The notes under the pieces: generated by a model
Told to the model about the DNA's origin: nothing
Database searches by the model: none
Seen by the model: the letters and a program-made list of their open reading frames with translations, nothing else
Made by a program: the position numbers and the translations under genes
Part shown: in pieces, positions 1-6,116 of the stretch
Layout of the letters: each line of letters begins with the position of its first letter
Numbering within the stretch: the first letter of the stretch is position 1
NCBI GenBank assembly: GCA_030040475.1
Contig: JASHTQ010000263.1
Location: 1 to 8,302, forward strand
Direction: 5' to 3'
DNA length: 8,302 nucleotides
Origin: Streptosporangiaceae bacterium
GTDB taxonomy: Bacteria > Actinomycetota > Actinomycetes > Streptosporangiales > Streptosporangiaceae

Positions 1-2
1 TC

Positions 3-1427
3 CTGGTTCAGCGGCTGGGCACGGGCACCGTGGGGCGCATGTTCGGGCCGGTCATGAGCGTGTGGTTCACCGTGCTCGCCGTGCTCGGCGTGCGGGGCAT
101 CGCCGCCCACCCAACCATCCTGGAGGCGCTGTCGCCCACCTACGCGATCGGTTTTCTTTCCGGCCACTTCGGCACCGCGTTCTTCTCCCTGACCGCCGTC
201 GTCCTGGCCGTCACCGGAGCCGAGGCGCTGTACGCGGACATGGGGCACTTCGGCCGCGGGCCGGTCAGGCGCGCCTGGCTGCTTGTCGTCTTCCCCGCCT
301 GCATCCTGAACTACTTCGGCCAGGGCGCGCTGATCCTGGGTCACCGGGCCAGCATCAGCAACCCGTTCTTCCTGCTGGCCCCCGGGTGGGCCAGGCTCCC
401 GATGGTGTTCCTCGCCACGGTGGCGACCGTCATCGCCTCACAGGCGGTCATCAGCGGCGCGTTCTCGGTCGCGCACCAGGCCGGGCGGCTCGGCTACCTG
501 CCGCGGCTGCGGATCCAGTACACCTCAGAAGAGGTGATGGGCCAGATCTACGTGCCGTGGATCAACTGGCTGCTGCTGGTGGCCGTCCTCACCCTCGTGC
601 TCGCGTTCCGCACCGCGGCCGCGCTCGCCTACGCCTACGGCACCGCCGTGACCGGCACGATCACGATCACGACCCTGCTGTTCTTCTACTACGCCCGTCA
701 TCAGTGGCGATGGCCGCTGTGGGCCGTGCTGACCGGCGGCGGCGCGCTGATCGTCATCGACCTGCTGTTTTTCGCCGCCAACCTGACCAAGCTGACCCAC
801 GGGGCGTGGTTCCCGCTGCTGATCGGCATCATCACCTTCACCATCTTCACCACCTGGCAGCGCGGCCGCGAACTCGTCACGCAGCGGCGGGTCCGCGCGG
901 AAGGGCCGCTGCCTGAGTTCATCGCGCACCTGCACGCCATGAAGCCGCCGCTGCGCCGGGTGCCAGGCACCTCCGTCTTCCTCAACCGCGGCAAGGCCAC
1001 CGCCCCGCTGGCGATGCGGGCCAACGTCGAGCACAACGAGATCCTGCACGAGCACGTCATCATCCTGTCGGTCGAGACGATGCCCGCACCGCACGTCCCG
1101 GCCGAGGAACGGCTGAGCATCGACGACCTCGGGTACAAAGGCGACCGGATCCTGCACGTCACCGCCTGCTTCGGCTACATGGACAAGACCGACATCCCGG
1201 ACCTCATGCGGCAGATCCACCACGCCGAGTTCGACGGCTCGCCCCACGACGGCAGGCTGTCGTACTTCGTGTCGCGGATCGAGCTCGTCGCGGGCCATGC
1301 GCCGGGGATGAGCCGCTGGCGCAAGCGCCTGTTCATCGCGACGTCGCGGATCACCGCCGACGCCGCCGAGTACTTCCGGCTCCCGCGCGAGCGCACCGTC
1401 ATCATGGGCTCGCGCATCGAGATCTGA
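3..1427 (+). CDS. kup: Kup-family potassium uptake transporter, C-terminal part (5' end outside window)
   Basis: Membrane potassium importer of the Kup/HAK/KT (KUP) family, thought to move K+ with protons. The frame is open from the left edge, so the first canonical start inside it (GTG at 30) is almost certainly internal; codons from position 3 (LVQRLGTGTVGRMF) already match the family. 474 residues are visible against about 620 in E. coli Kup, so roughly 150 N-terminal residues, including the first membrane helices, are missing. Family landmarks seen: 'GGEALYADMGHFG'-like 'GAEALYADMGHFGRG', 'LNYFGQGALIL', 'NPFFLLAPGWARLP', 'ATVIASQAVISGAFS', 'GTAVTGTITITTLLFF' and 'RVPGTSVFLNR'. Hydrophobic helices occupy about the first 285 residues and the rest is the soluble C-terminal domain, ending in the typical 'ERTVIMGSRIEI'. 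It converges with the ABC permease gene. Identity is secure from motif order and full C-terminal length. Confidence 0.96.
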   Translation: MVQRLGTGTVGRMFGPVMSVWFTVLAVLGVRGIAAHPTILEALSPTYAIGFLSGHFGTAFFSLTAVVLAVTGAEALYADMGHFGRGPVRRAWLLVVFPACILNYFGQGALILGHRASISNPFFLLAPGWARLPMVFLATVATVIASQAVISGAFSVAHQAGRLGYLPRLRIQYTSEEVMGQIYVPWINWLLLVAVLTLVLAFRTAAALAYAYGTAVTGTITITTLLFFYYARHQWRWPLWAVLTGGGALIVIDLLFFAANLTKLTHGAWFPLLIGIITFTIFTTWQRGRELVTQRRVRAEGPLPEFIAHLHAMKPPLRRVPGTSVFLNRGKATAPLAMRANVEHNEILHEHVIILSVETMPAPHVPAEERLSIDDLGYKGDRILHVTACFGYMDKTDIPDLMRQIHHAEFDGSPHDGRLSYFVSRIELVAGHAPGMSRWRKRLFIATSRITADAAEYFRLPRERTVIMGSRIEI

Positions 1428-1434
1428 CCCGCCC

Positions 1435-1457
1435 GCCGCGACGTGCGGCCGGCCTTT
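1435..1457 (+). terminator. Weak hairpin after kup, possible terminator
   Basis: Eight bases after the kup stop, GCCGC (1435-1439) and GCGGC (1445-1449) can form a 5-bp stem with a 5-base loop, followed shortly by a TTT run at 1455-1457. The site lies between convergent genes, where a terminator is expected. The stem is short and the T run poor, so this is only a candidate. Confidence 0.25.
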
Positions 1458-1513
1458 CCGCTCCGCTGAAGATGCTCGTAGCGGCTGCCCGCGGCGACGC
1501 GCCCCGGCCGCCG

Positions 1514-2344
1514 TCATGCGTCCCGGCGGTCCAGCAGTATCCAGGCGATGGCGTAGACGATGGCGACGAACAGGCACATCACGCCGAAGCCGGGCCAGGG
1601 CTGGAGGGTGTGGGCGGAATGGTGGACGCTGGCGAGCTGGCCCGCGGCCTGGGTCGGCCAGAACTCGGTGACCGGGTTCCGCCACGAGTCCGGCAGCGCC
1701 TGGGCGATCCCGGGGAGGACGAAAAGGATGGCCACCATGCAGGCGATGGCGGCGGCCGGGTGCCGGAGCAAGGCCCCCACGGCGACGCTGAGCACCGCCA
1801 GGGCGGTCAGGGCCAGCCCCGCTCCCACCACCGCCCGGGCTACCCCGGGATCGCCGAGCGCCGCGTCCGGGGCATGGCCGCCGATCAGGGCCTGGCCCAC
1901 GAAGAACGCGGCGAAGCTGGTGACCTCGCCCACGACGAAGGTCACCGCCGCGAAGACCAGCGACTTGGCTGCCAGTACCCGGCCCCGCTTCGGGACGGCA
2001 ATCAGGCTGGTGCGGATCAACCCCGACGAGTACTCGGAGCTGATGCAGAGCACCCCGAGCACGGCGATGGCCAGCGTGGCGATGCCTATCCCGTCCAGGC
2101 TGACCGCGGTCGGGTCCCAGCTCAGCTTGTCGGAGACGCTGAACTTGGCGTAACCGTGGGCGGCGGTCGCGCTGATGACGGCCCCCAGGCCGACGCCGAG
2201 CACCACGGTCACGGCAAGCGCCCAGAACGTCGACCGCACCGAACGGAGCTTGGTCCACTCCGAGCGCAGCACGTCTGCGAAGATCGACGCGCGGAAGGCC
2301 GCCCGGTGATCCGGGCCGGTGCGGGTGATTGTCCCGTCGGTCAT
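1514..2344 (-). CDS. ABC-2 type transporter permease
   Basis: Membrane subunit of an ABC transporter, likely an exporter; substrate unknown. 276 residues. The N-terminal cytoplasmic stretch carries 'LRSEWTKLRSVRSTFWAL' (about residues 26-43), a hallmark of actinobacterial ABC-2 permeases, then about six hydrophobic segments: TM1 near 41-60, others around 88-105, 125-150, 165-190, 198-215, and a last one near 252-270 ending 'AWILLDRRDA'. The ATG at 2344 overlaps the TGA of the upstream ATPase remnant in an ATGA arrangement, which fixes the start and implies translational coupling. The permease reads as intact, yet its ATPase partner is destroyed (2341-2492), so it can work only with an ATPase encoded elsewhere. 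Coupling may also be disturbed, because translation from the ATPase start ends early in the wrong frame. Confidence 0.92.
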   Translation of the reverse strand: MTDGTITRTGPDHRAAFRASIFADVLRSEWTKLRSVRSTFWALAVTVVLGVGLGAVISATAAHGYAKFSVSDKLSWDPTAVSLDGIGIATLAIAVLGVLCISSEYSSGLIRTSLIAVPKRGRVLAAKSLVFAAVTFVVGEVTSFAAFFVGQALIGGHAPDAALGDPGVARAVVGAGLALTALAVLSVAVGALLRHPAAAIACMVAILFVLPGIAQALPDSWRNPVTEFWPTQAAGQLASVHHSAHTLQPWPGFGVMCLFVAIVYAIAWILLDRRDA

Positions 2345-2492
2345 CGGGTCGCCCCGGCGGCCTGGTACTCCACGCTGCCTTGGGTCAGTTCCATGAACGC
2401 CTCCTCCAGCGAGGCCCGGACGGGGATGAGTTCGGACGGGGCGATGCCGTGGTCGAGCCGTAGCGCTTAACTTGGCCGTGGGCTTCGATCAT
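2341..2492 (-). pseudogene. ABC transporter ATPase remnant with large internal deletion
   Basis: Only the two ends of a drug-type ABC ATPase remain. From ATG at 2492 the frame reads 'MIEAHGQVKRYGSTTA', the usual opening of these ATPases. It then runs into nonsense and stops near 2385. In another frame the same DNA, read to the TGA at 2341-2343, gives 'LDHGIAPSELIPVR', then 'ASLEEAFMELTQGSVEYQ' and 'AAGATR', the classic C-terminus. Walker A, the signature motif and Walker B are all absent. An intact gene would be about 900 bp, so some 750 bp are missing, and the two parts are out of frame. The junction lies in or near 2446-2459, where 'KRYGSTTA' of the N-part and 'RLDHGI' of the C-part are read from the same bases. 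The start follows the merR stop by 5 bp and the end overlaps the permease ATG, so operon order is preserved. A 35-residue peptide could still be made; no function is suggested. Confidence 0.85.
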
Positions 2493-2497
2493 CGCCG

Positions 2498-3358
2498 CTA
2501 CGCGAACGGGACGGCGAGGTCGCAGTAGTCGTCGGGGACGCTCGTCTCGGTCATGCCGGGGGTCGGGAGATAGGTGGTGCGCAGGCCGAGGTCTTCGGGC
2601 TTGATGGTGAGACGCTCGTCCTCGATGCCCTGCTCGACCTTCCAAGCCTGCAGTGACTCGATAGCGAGCTGGATGTCCGCCGACGGCGTCCCGCCCTGGC
2701 CGATTGGCAGCGTGACGAACGCCTCCCGATGCGCCGGCTCGGTTCGCAGCGTCAGGTCGGGATAGCGCTGCGCCAGAGCACTGGCCTCCGCATCGGGAAC
2801 CGGCCTGCACCATTCGACCGGGCCATCGCTGTCCGCGGTCGCCATGCCCCACCAGATGCAGAAGAACGCGCCCGCTCGTCCTTCGATCTTCGGGAGCCGG
2901 CGCTCGCGCAGGATCGCGATGAACTCCTTGCCGAACGCCCACAATTCCTGCTCGTCGACGTTGCGCTTGACACAGAGCAGGCTCCGCTCGGGTATCTCCC
3001 GCGTGGCGACCTGGTACATGGGGGACCTCTTTCCGCGCAATCGGTTGACGAGGTAGCCGGCTAGATCGCGCCGCGCGTCGTGCGCTGCTTCGGCGCCGCG
3101 CCAGTGGTCGGCGATGCGCGTCGCCGCGTCGGCCGGATCGCACGCGAGCAGCTCCTTGACCGTCGCGAGCGGCAACTGCAGCTGGCGCAGCATCACGACA
3201 AGGCGTGCGTCGTCGAGCTGGGCTGGGTCGTAGTAGCGATAACCAGACGCAGGATCGACGCGCGAAGGCACCAGCACCCCGCGCTTGTCGTAGAGGCGGA
3301 GCGCCTTCAGCGAAAGGCGGGACCGTCGAGCGAACTCCCCGATGCTGATCTCTTTCAC
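2498..3358 (-). CDS. MerR-family transcriptional regulator with GyrI-like effector domain
   Basis: DNA-binding regulator of the MerR family, 286 residues. Residues 1-45 form the winged helix-turn-helix ('SIGEFARRSRLSLKALRLYDKRGVL', wing at 'SGYRYYD'), followed by the second half of the MerR domain and a dimerisation helix to about 110. From about 113 ('YQVATREIPER') to the end is a GyrI-like/effector-binding domain of the sort that binds small lipophilic or cationic molecules in BmrR-like proteins, here containing the aromatic stretch 'FFCIWWG'. The start is GTG at 3358, with Shine-Dalgarno GAGGGAG six bases upstream. It leads an operon with the ATPase remnant and permease and presumably controlled them in response to a drug-like ligand. 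A promoter with the 19-bp spacer typical of MerR control lies just upstream, so autoregulation is likely. The gene is intact although both neighbouring genes are decayed. Confidence 0.93.
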   Translation of the reverse strand: MKEISIGEFARRSRLSLKALRLYDKRGVLVPSRVDPASGYRYYDPAQLDDARLVVMLRQLQLPLATVKELLACDPADAATRIADHWRGAEAAHDARRDLAGYLVNRLRGKRSPMYQVATREIPERSLLCVKRNVDEQELWAFGKEFIAILRERRLPKIEGRAGAFFCIWWGMATADSDGPVEWCRPVPDAEASALAQRYPDLTLRTEPAHREAFVTLPIGQGGTPSADIQLAIESLQAWKVEQGIEDERLTIKPEDLGLRTTYLPTPGMTETSVPDDYCDLAVPFA

Positions 3359-3373
3359 GCTGACTCCCTCGTA

Positions 3374-3394
3374 GCCGGGCCGATCCGGCCCGGC
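3374..3394 (-). promoter_or_regulatory. Perfect 9-bp hairpin in the merR leader
   Basis: GCCGGGCCG (3374-3382) and CGGCCCGGC (3386-3394) are exact reverse complements separated by three bases. On the mRNA this GC-only stem would sit right at the predicted 5' end (about seven bases after the -10 element) and end three bases before the GAGGGAG ribosome site. It could stabilise the 5' end, tune translation or serve as a protein-binding palindrome. The palindrome is directly seen; its role is inferred. Confidence 0.5.
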
Positions 3395-3400
3395 AAGATG

Positions 3401-3431
3401 AGTGTGCGGGCTCCCCCAAGGTCAGAGTCAA
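3401..3431 (-). promoter_or_regulatory. MerR-type promoter for the regulator operon (TTGACT-19-CACACT)
   Basis: Reading the minus strand, TTGACT (3431-3426) and CACACT (3406-3401) form -35 and -10 elements separated by exactly 19 bp. This is the overlong spacer typical of promoters that MerR proteins untwist to activate. The spacer includes CTC and GAG arms around a centre (imperfect dyad), the expected binding place of the dimer. The -35 is strong and the -10 matches only three of six bases of TATAAT. Predicted start of transcription is near 3394. Confidence 0.55.
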
Positions 3432-3613
3432 GACTGTCGGCCGCCGGCCGCGGCTCTGCTCGATCAACCCGACGTACCGGTCGCATTCCCCGCCGATCTC
3501 CGCGCCACCGGGCCGCAGTATCGTAAACCTTTCTTTCCTGCCGAACGAACGGTGGTACCACCCCGGCGGCCTGTACCAGTGGCCAGCTCCTATCTCAAGG
3601 TCACGCTCGGCGC

Positions 3614-4235
3614 TTACGGCTTCCTGGCACGCACGATGAGGAAGTGAGGGGCGATCCGAGTGTCGGCGACCTTGGGGTGGGCGGCGGCGGTCTCCTCGTC
3701 GGCGCAGGGCTCGGCGATCGCCTCGATGACCAGTCCGGCGGCGACGACGGCGGTGAGCCACCCGGCCAAGCCGCCCGACCGGTGCCGAGATGACCGGATG
3801 CAGCACCGAGAACTGCACGAACCCGCCGGGCCGCAGCACCCGGGCCACCTCCTCGAGCGTGCGCTCGGGATCGGCGACATCCATCAGGCTCATGAACGCG
3901 GTCACGGCATCAAACGCCGAGGCGCGGAATGGCAGGGCGGCACCGTCGCCGGCCAGATAGCAGATCCCCGCGCGGTCCTGTCCGGCCGCCGCGGCGAGGA
4001 ACGACTCGGCGACATCCAGCGCGACCACGCGAGCACCTTTCCCGGCTAGCAGCCGGGTGTTGTGCCCCTCACCGCAGCCCAGGTCCAGGCAGGTCAGCCC
4101 GTCAACCGGCGGCAGCAGCCCGAAGAACGCCGGGGTATTCACCAGATCCCGGTAGCGGTCCAGCCCGGCGCGCGACAGCTCCGTCCACGCCGCGGCGTTG
4201 GCGTTCCACTGCGCCCGGATATCCGGCCCCGTCAC
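3614..4235 (-). pseudogene. SAM-dependent methyltransferase, internally deleted and frameshifted
   Basis: Class I methyltransferase remnant. From GTG at 4235 about 157 residues read as a good N-terminal half: 'IRAQWNANAAAW', the SAM-binding motif I 'CLDLGCGEGHNTRLLA' (about 49-64), the acidic end of strand 2 'VVALDVAE', 'AGDGAALPF', 'FDAVTAFMSLMDV' and 'VARVLRPGGFVQFSVLHPV'. Near 3785 the reading frame must change: 'GWLTAVVAAGLVIEAIAEP' and 'TRIAPHFLIVRARKP' continue in a different frame to a TAA at 3614. Related proteins as I recall them have about 60-70 residues between 'LHPV' and 'GWL', so an out-of-frame deletion of roughly 200 bp is more likely than a single-base shift. The SAM site survives but the substrate-side region is lost. 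The start is uncertain, as no strong ribosome site precedes the GTG. The same frame is open back to an ATG at 4307, but those extra residues look non-coding. Confidence 0.75.
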
Positions 4236-4365
4236 ATCGCCATGCTCGCACGCCGGCCGCCGAGGCGGGACATCCCGGCTGATCTGCCGCGCCACCGGGC
4301 CACGCATCCTCTGCGGCAGTAATGCCCGCGGGCCAGATCCGTGACCAGCGCCGCCATTGACCGTC

Positions 4366-4383
4366 TATCACTTAACAGTGATA
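4366..4383 (+). promoter_or_regulatory. Putative HipB operator 1 (TATC-N10-GATA)
   Basis: TATCACTTAACAGTGATA is an inverted repeat with perfect 7-bp arms around TAAC. Its geometry, TATC(A)-N8-(T)GATA over 18 bp, equals that of the E. coli HipB operator consensus TATCC-N8-GGATA. It lies 34 bp upstream of the antitoxin ATG in an AT-rich island, as expected for autorepression by the HipB-HipA complex. Confidence 0.7.
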
Positions 4384-4399
4384 TCGCCGTTTACTGATA
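4382..4399 (+). promoter_or_regulatory. Putative HipB operator 2 (TATC-N10-GATA)
   Basis: TATCGCCGTTTACTGATA repeats the TATC-N10-GATA frame of operator 1 with the same 18-bp length. The two sites share the bases TA at 4382-4383, so their centres are 16 bp apart. Only the outer TATC/GATA and little of the interior is symmetric, so it is a weaker site. It covers the expected -35 region of the leaderless hipB promoter. Confidence 0.55.
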
Positions 4400-4405
4400 G
4401 TGGGC

Positions 4406-4418
4406 TATTATTGGTCTA
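4406..4418 (+). promoter_or_regulatory. -10 element and leaderless start of the hip operon
   Basis: TATTAT at 4406-4411 matches five of six bases of the -10 consensus. It stands six bases before the hipB ATG, exactly where a transcript beginning at the A of ATG would have its -10 box. No Shine-Dalgarno sequence precedes the ATG. Leaderless mRNAs of this form are common in actinobacteria. An alternative promoter, TTGACC (4358-4363) with GATATC (4380-4385), would give a short untranslated leader and put operator 1 in the spacer. Confidence 0.6.
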
Positions 4419-4660
4419 TGGCAATACGGGATGGCGAGTACGTGGTGTTCACCGCACGGGATCTGGGCGCGGCGGTCAAGCACTTCCGGATCGCGGCCGG
4501 TATGACGCAGACGGACGCCGCCGAGGCCATGGGGGTCGGGCAGCCGTACCTGTCGTCGCTGGAAGGGGGAAAGTTCGGCAGCTCGCTGACGCACGCGCTG
4601 CGGTTGCTGCGTTTCGTCGGCTGCGAGGTCATCGTCCGCCCCAGGAAGCCCCGTGGCTGA
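4418..4660 (+). CDS. hipB: HipB-like XRE-family antitoxin
   Basis: DNA-binding antitoxin of a HipBA-type module, 80 residues. Residues about 15-65 form an XRE/Cro helix-turn-helix: 'LGAAVKHFRIAAGMTQTDAA' then 'MGVGQPYLSSLEGGK', where 'MTQ..AAE.MGV.Q.YLS.LE.GK' is the recognisable core. The tail 'LRLLRFVGCEVIVRPRK' resembles the C-terminal strand of HipB proteins. I chose ATG 4418 over the in-frame GTG at 4400 because the -10 box would lie inside the longer reading frame and neither has a ribosome site. The toxin gene starts inside this one (8-base overlap), indicating a single operon with coupled translation. It should neutralise the kinase next door and repress the promoter through the TATC-N10-GATA sites. 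Confidence 0.9.
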   Translation: MAIRDGEYVVFTARDLGAAVKHFRIAAGMTQTDAAEAMGVGQPYLSSLEGGKFGSSLTHALRLLRFVGCEVIVRPRKPRG

Positions 4661-5903
4661 CCGGCTCGTGGCGTGGCTCTACGACACGCCAGTTGCGGTG
4701 CTCAACCGCGGGCCGGAGTTCCGGATCCGGCTGGAATGGCGCCCGGAGGGGATCGAACGGTGGGGCCTCGGCAGCCCCGTCCTGTCCGTCGGGCTGCCGA
4801 TCGGCGCCCCGGCCGGCCCGCGGGACCTGCGCGGGCTGGACTTCTTCGAGAACATGCTGCCCGAGGGTCCTGCCCTGGAGCGGATGGCGGCGCTGGCCGG
4901 GGTCCGCCCGGTAGATACCTACGGCCTCCTGGCGGCCTTCGGTCACGACTGCGCCGGCGCGATCATGGTGCTCCCCGACGGGGAGCGGCCCGGCGCGGGC
5001 GGCGGCGGATACTCCCCGATGACGCCCGGCGACCTGCTGCGGGTCATCAGGGCGCTCGACGTCATGCCGCTGGCCGCCGCCCCGGAGCGCGGCTTCCGCC
5101 CGTCGCTGGCCGGCGTGCAGCGCAAGGCACTGCTCGGCCGGGCCGACGACGGGACCTGGCAGCTCCCGTCCGGGGACGCCCCCTCGACCTGGATCCTCAA
5201 GCCCGACGGCCCGCACGCGATGGCCGCTAACGAGTTCACCTGCCTGCGGCTGGCCGCCGCCTGCGGGCTGCCGGTGCCCGGGGCGGAGTTGCTCGACGTC
5301 GCCGGTCTTCCCGTTCTGGCGGTCAAGCGTTACGACAGGCAGGACACCCCCGGCGGGGACATCCCGGTCCGGGTGCACCAGGAGGACGGCTGCCAGGCCA
5401 CCGCCACGGCGCCCCGGCTGAAGTACGAGGAACAGGGCGGCCCGGGATTGCGGGACTTCGCCGGCGTGATCAGGAACTTCGGTGATCCCCGCGACGTAAC
5501 CGGCCTGCTGCGCCGCACGACGTTCAACATGGCCGTGGGCAACGCGGACGCGCACGCCAAGAACTTCTCCATCCTGCACGAGCCGGACAGCCCGGCTGTG
5601 GGGCTCGCCCCGCTGTACGACGTGCTGTCGACCATCGCCCTCGAACTCACCGACGGCACGGGGCAGCCGATGCGCGCGGATACCCATCTAGGTCAGCGCG
5701 TCGGCGGGCAGGACGACATCCGGAAGGTAACCGCGGCCGACCTGATCGACGAAGCGGCCTCGTGGGGCATACGGCGGCGCGCCGCGTCGGCGGCCGTGAC
5801 CGAGACCCTGGACCGAGTGCTTGCGGCAATCCCCTGCACTCCAGGCGACGACCGCGTCCTAGCCGAGGTCGGCGAGCAAGCAGCGCGAATACGCAAGGGC
5901 TGA
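4653..5903 (+). CDS. hipA: HipA-like serine/threonine kinase toxin
   Basis: Kinase toxin of the HipA family, 416 residues (E. coli HipA is 440). E. coli HipA phosphorylates glutamyl-tRNA synthetase and halts translation; the target here is unknown. Start GTG 4653, with AGGAAG four bases upstream, overlapping hipB. Residues 1-100 are the N-terminal subdomain ('GLDFFENMLPEG'). Then come the Gly-rich P-loop 'SLAGVQRKALL', with Ser151 in the position of the autophosphorylated Ser150 of E. coli, 'WILKPD' with the ATP-contacting lysine, 'NEFTCLRLAAACGLPVP', 'AVKRYDR', 'HQEDGCQATATAPRLKYE', the catalytic loop 'GNADAHAKNFS' with Asp299, and the metal-binding 'PLYDV' with Asp323. All key residues are present, so the toxin looks active. 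No separate promoter is seen. Confidence 0.94.
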   Translation: MADRLVAWLYDTPVAVLNRGPEFRIRLEWRPEGIERWGLGSPVLSVGLPIGAPAGPRDLRGLDFFENMLPEGPALERMAALAGVRPVDTYGLLAAFGHDCAGAIMVLPDGERPGAGGGGYSPMTPGDLLRVIRALDVMPLAAAPERGFRPSLAGVQRKALLGRADDGTWQLPSGDAPSTWILKPDGPHAMAANEFTCLRLAAACGLPVPGAELLDVAGLPVLAVKRYDRQDTPGGDIPVRVHQEDGCQATATAPRLKYEEQGGPGLRDFAGVIRNFGDPRDVTGLLRRTTFNMAVGNADAHAKNFSILHEPDSPAVGLAPLYDVLSTIALELTDGTGQPMRADTHLGQRVGGQDDIRKVTAADLIDEAASWGIRRRAASAAVTETLDRVLAAIPCTPGDDRVLAEVGEQAARIRKG

Positions 5904-6084
5904 CGGAGCTGCCCGTAGTCGTGCGAGCGGGCCAGGCTGGCGGGCGCGATTAGCGCGGGGGAGGAAGGCTGCCATGTGATGCCGCCGCAGTCGATAGGGT
6001 CGGGAATGCGTGTCACTGTCCTGGTGGACGCGTACAACCAATCCAAGTGGCGCCGCTGATCAGAACGTATACCTGAGGGCGCTG

Positions 6085-6088
6085 CTAG
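6085..6088. repeat. Target-site duplication CTAG, left copy
   Basis: CTAG directly left of the insertion sequence, matched by CTAG at 7128-7131. IS5-family elements favour short palindromic targets of the YTAR kind. Because the repeat begins with G, the boundary may be shifted by one base, giving a TA duplication and a 1041-bp element instead. Confidence 0.7.
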
Positions 6089-6116
6089 GGCGTGTTTCAT
6101 AAGTGAGGTAAGAGCC
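6088..6116 (+). repeat. Left terminal inverted repeat of the IS
   Basis: Matches the reverse complement of 7100-7128 at 26 of 29 bases, with the first 12 (GGGCGTGTTTCA) identical. The transposase stop codon (6097-6099) lies inside it, so the last codons of the gene double as transposon end. Confidence 0.9.

Noticed and set aside
525..2258. A 577-codon open frame on the minus strand running across the end of kup and the permease.
   Set aside because: Its translation is Arg/Gly/Ala/Pro-rich low-complexity sequence and it overlaps two genes with clear family motifs; it is a high-GC shadow frame.
3432..3613. The stretch between merR promoter and methyltransferase remnant reads 'GHWYRPPGWYHRSFGRKERF' on the minus strand.
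   Set aside because: It is open but has no start of its own, weak codon bias and no family I recognise; a fragment of another lost gene is possible but cannot be supported.
2385..4307. A single 640-codon minus-strand frame that looks like one large fusion protein.
   Set aside because: It joins the methyltransferase N-half, non-coding shadow of merR in another frame, and the ATPase start. Only the ends carry family signals, so it is a by-product of deletions in GC-rich DNA, not a true fusion.
5904..5990. Possible terminator stems after hipA (GCCCG…CGGGC, GCCA-GGC-TGGC).
   Set aside because: Stems are short or have long loops and there is no T run; not better than chance in this base composition.
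6006..6059. Small open frame MRVTVLVDAYNQSKWRR with a G-rich stretch just upstream.
   Set aside because: Only 17 codons, no recognisable family and no conservation evidence; too short to call from one sequence.
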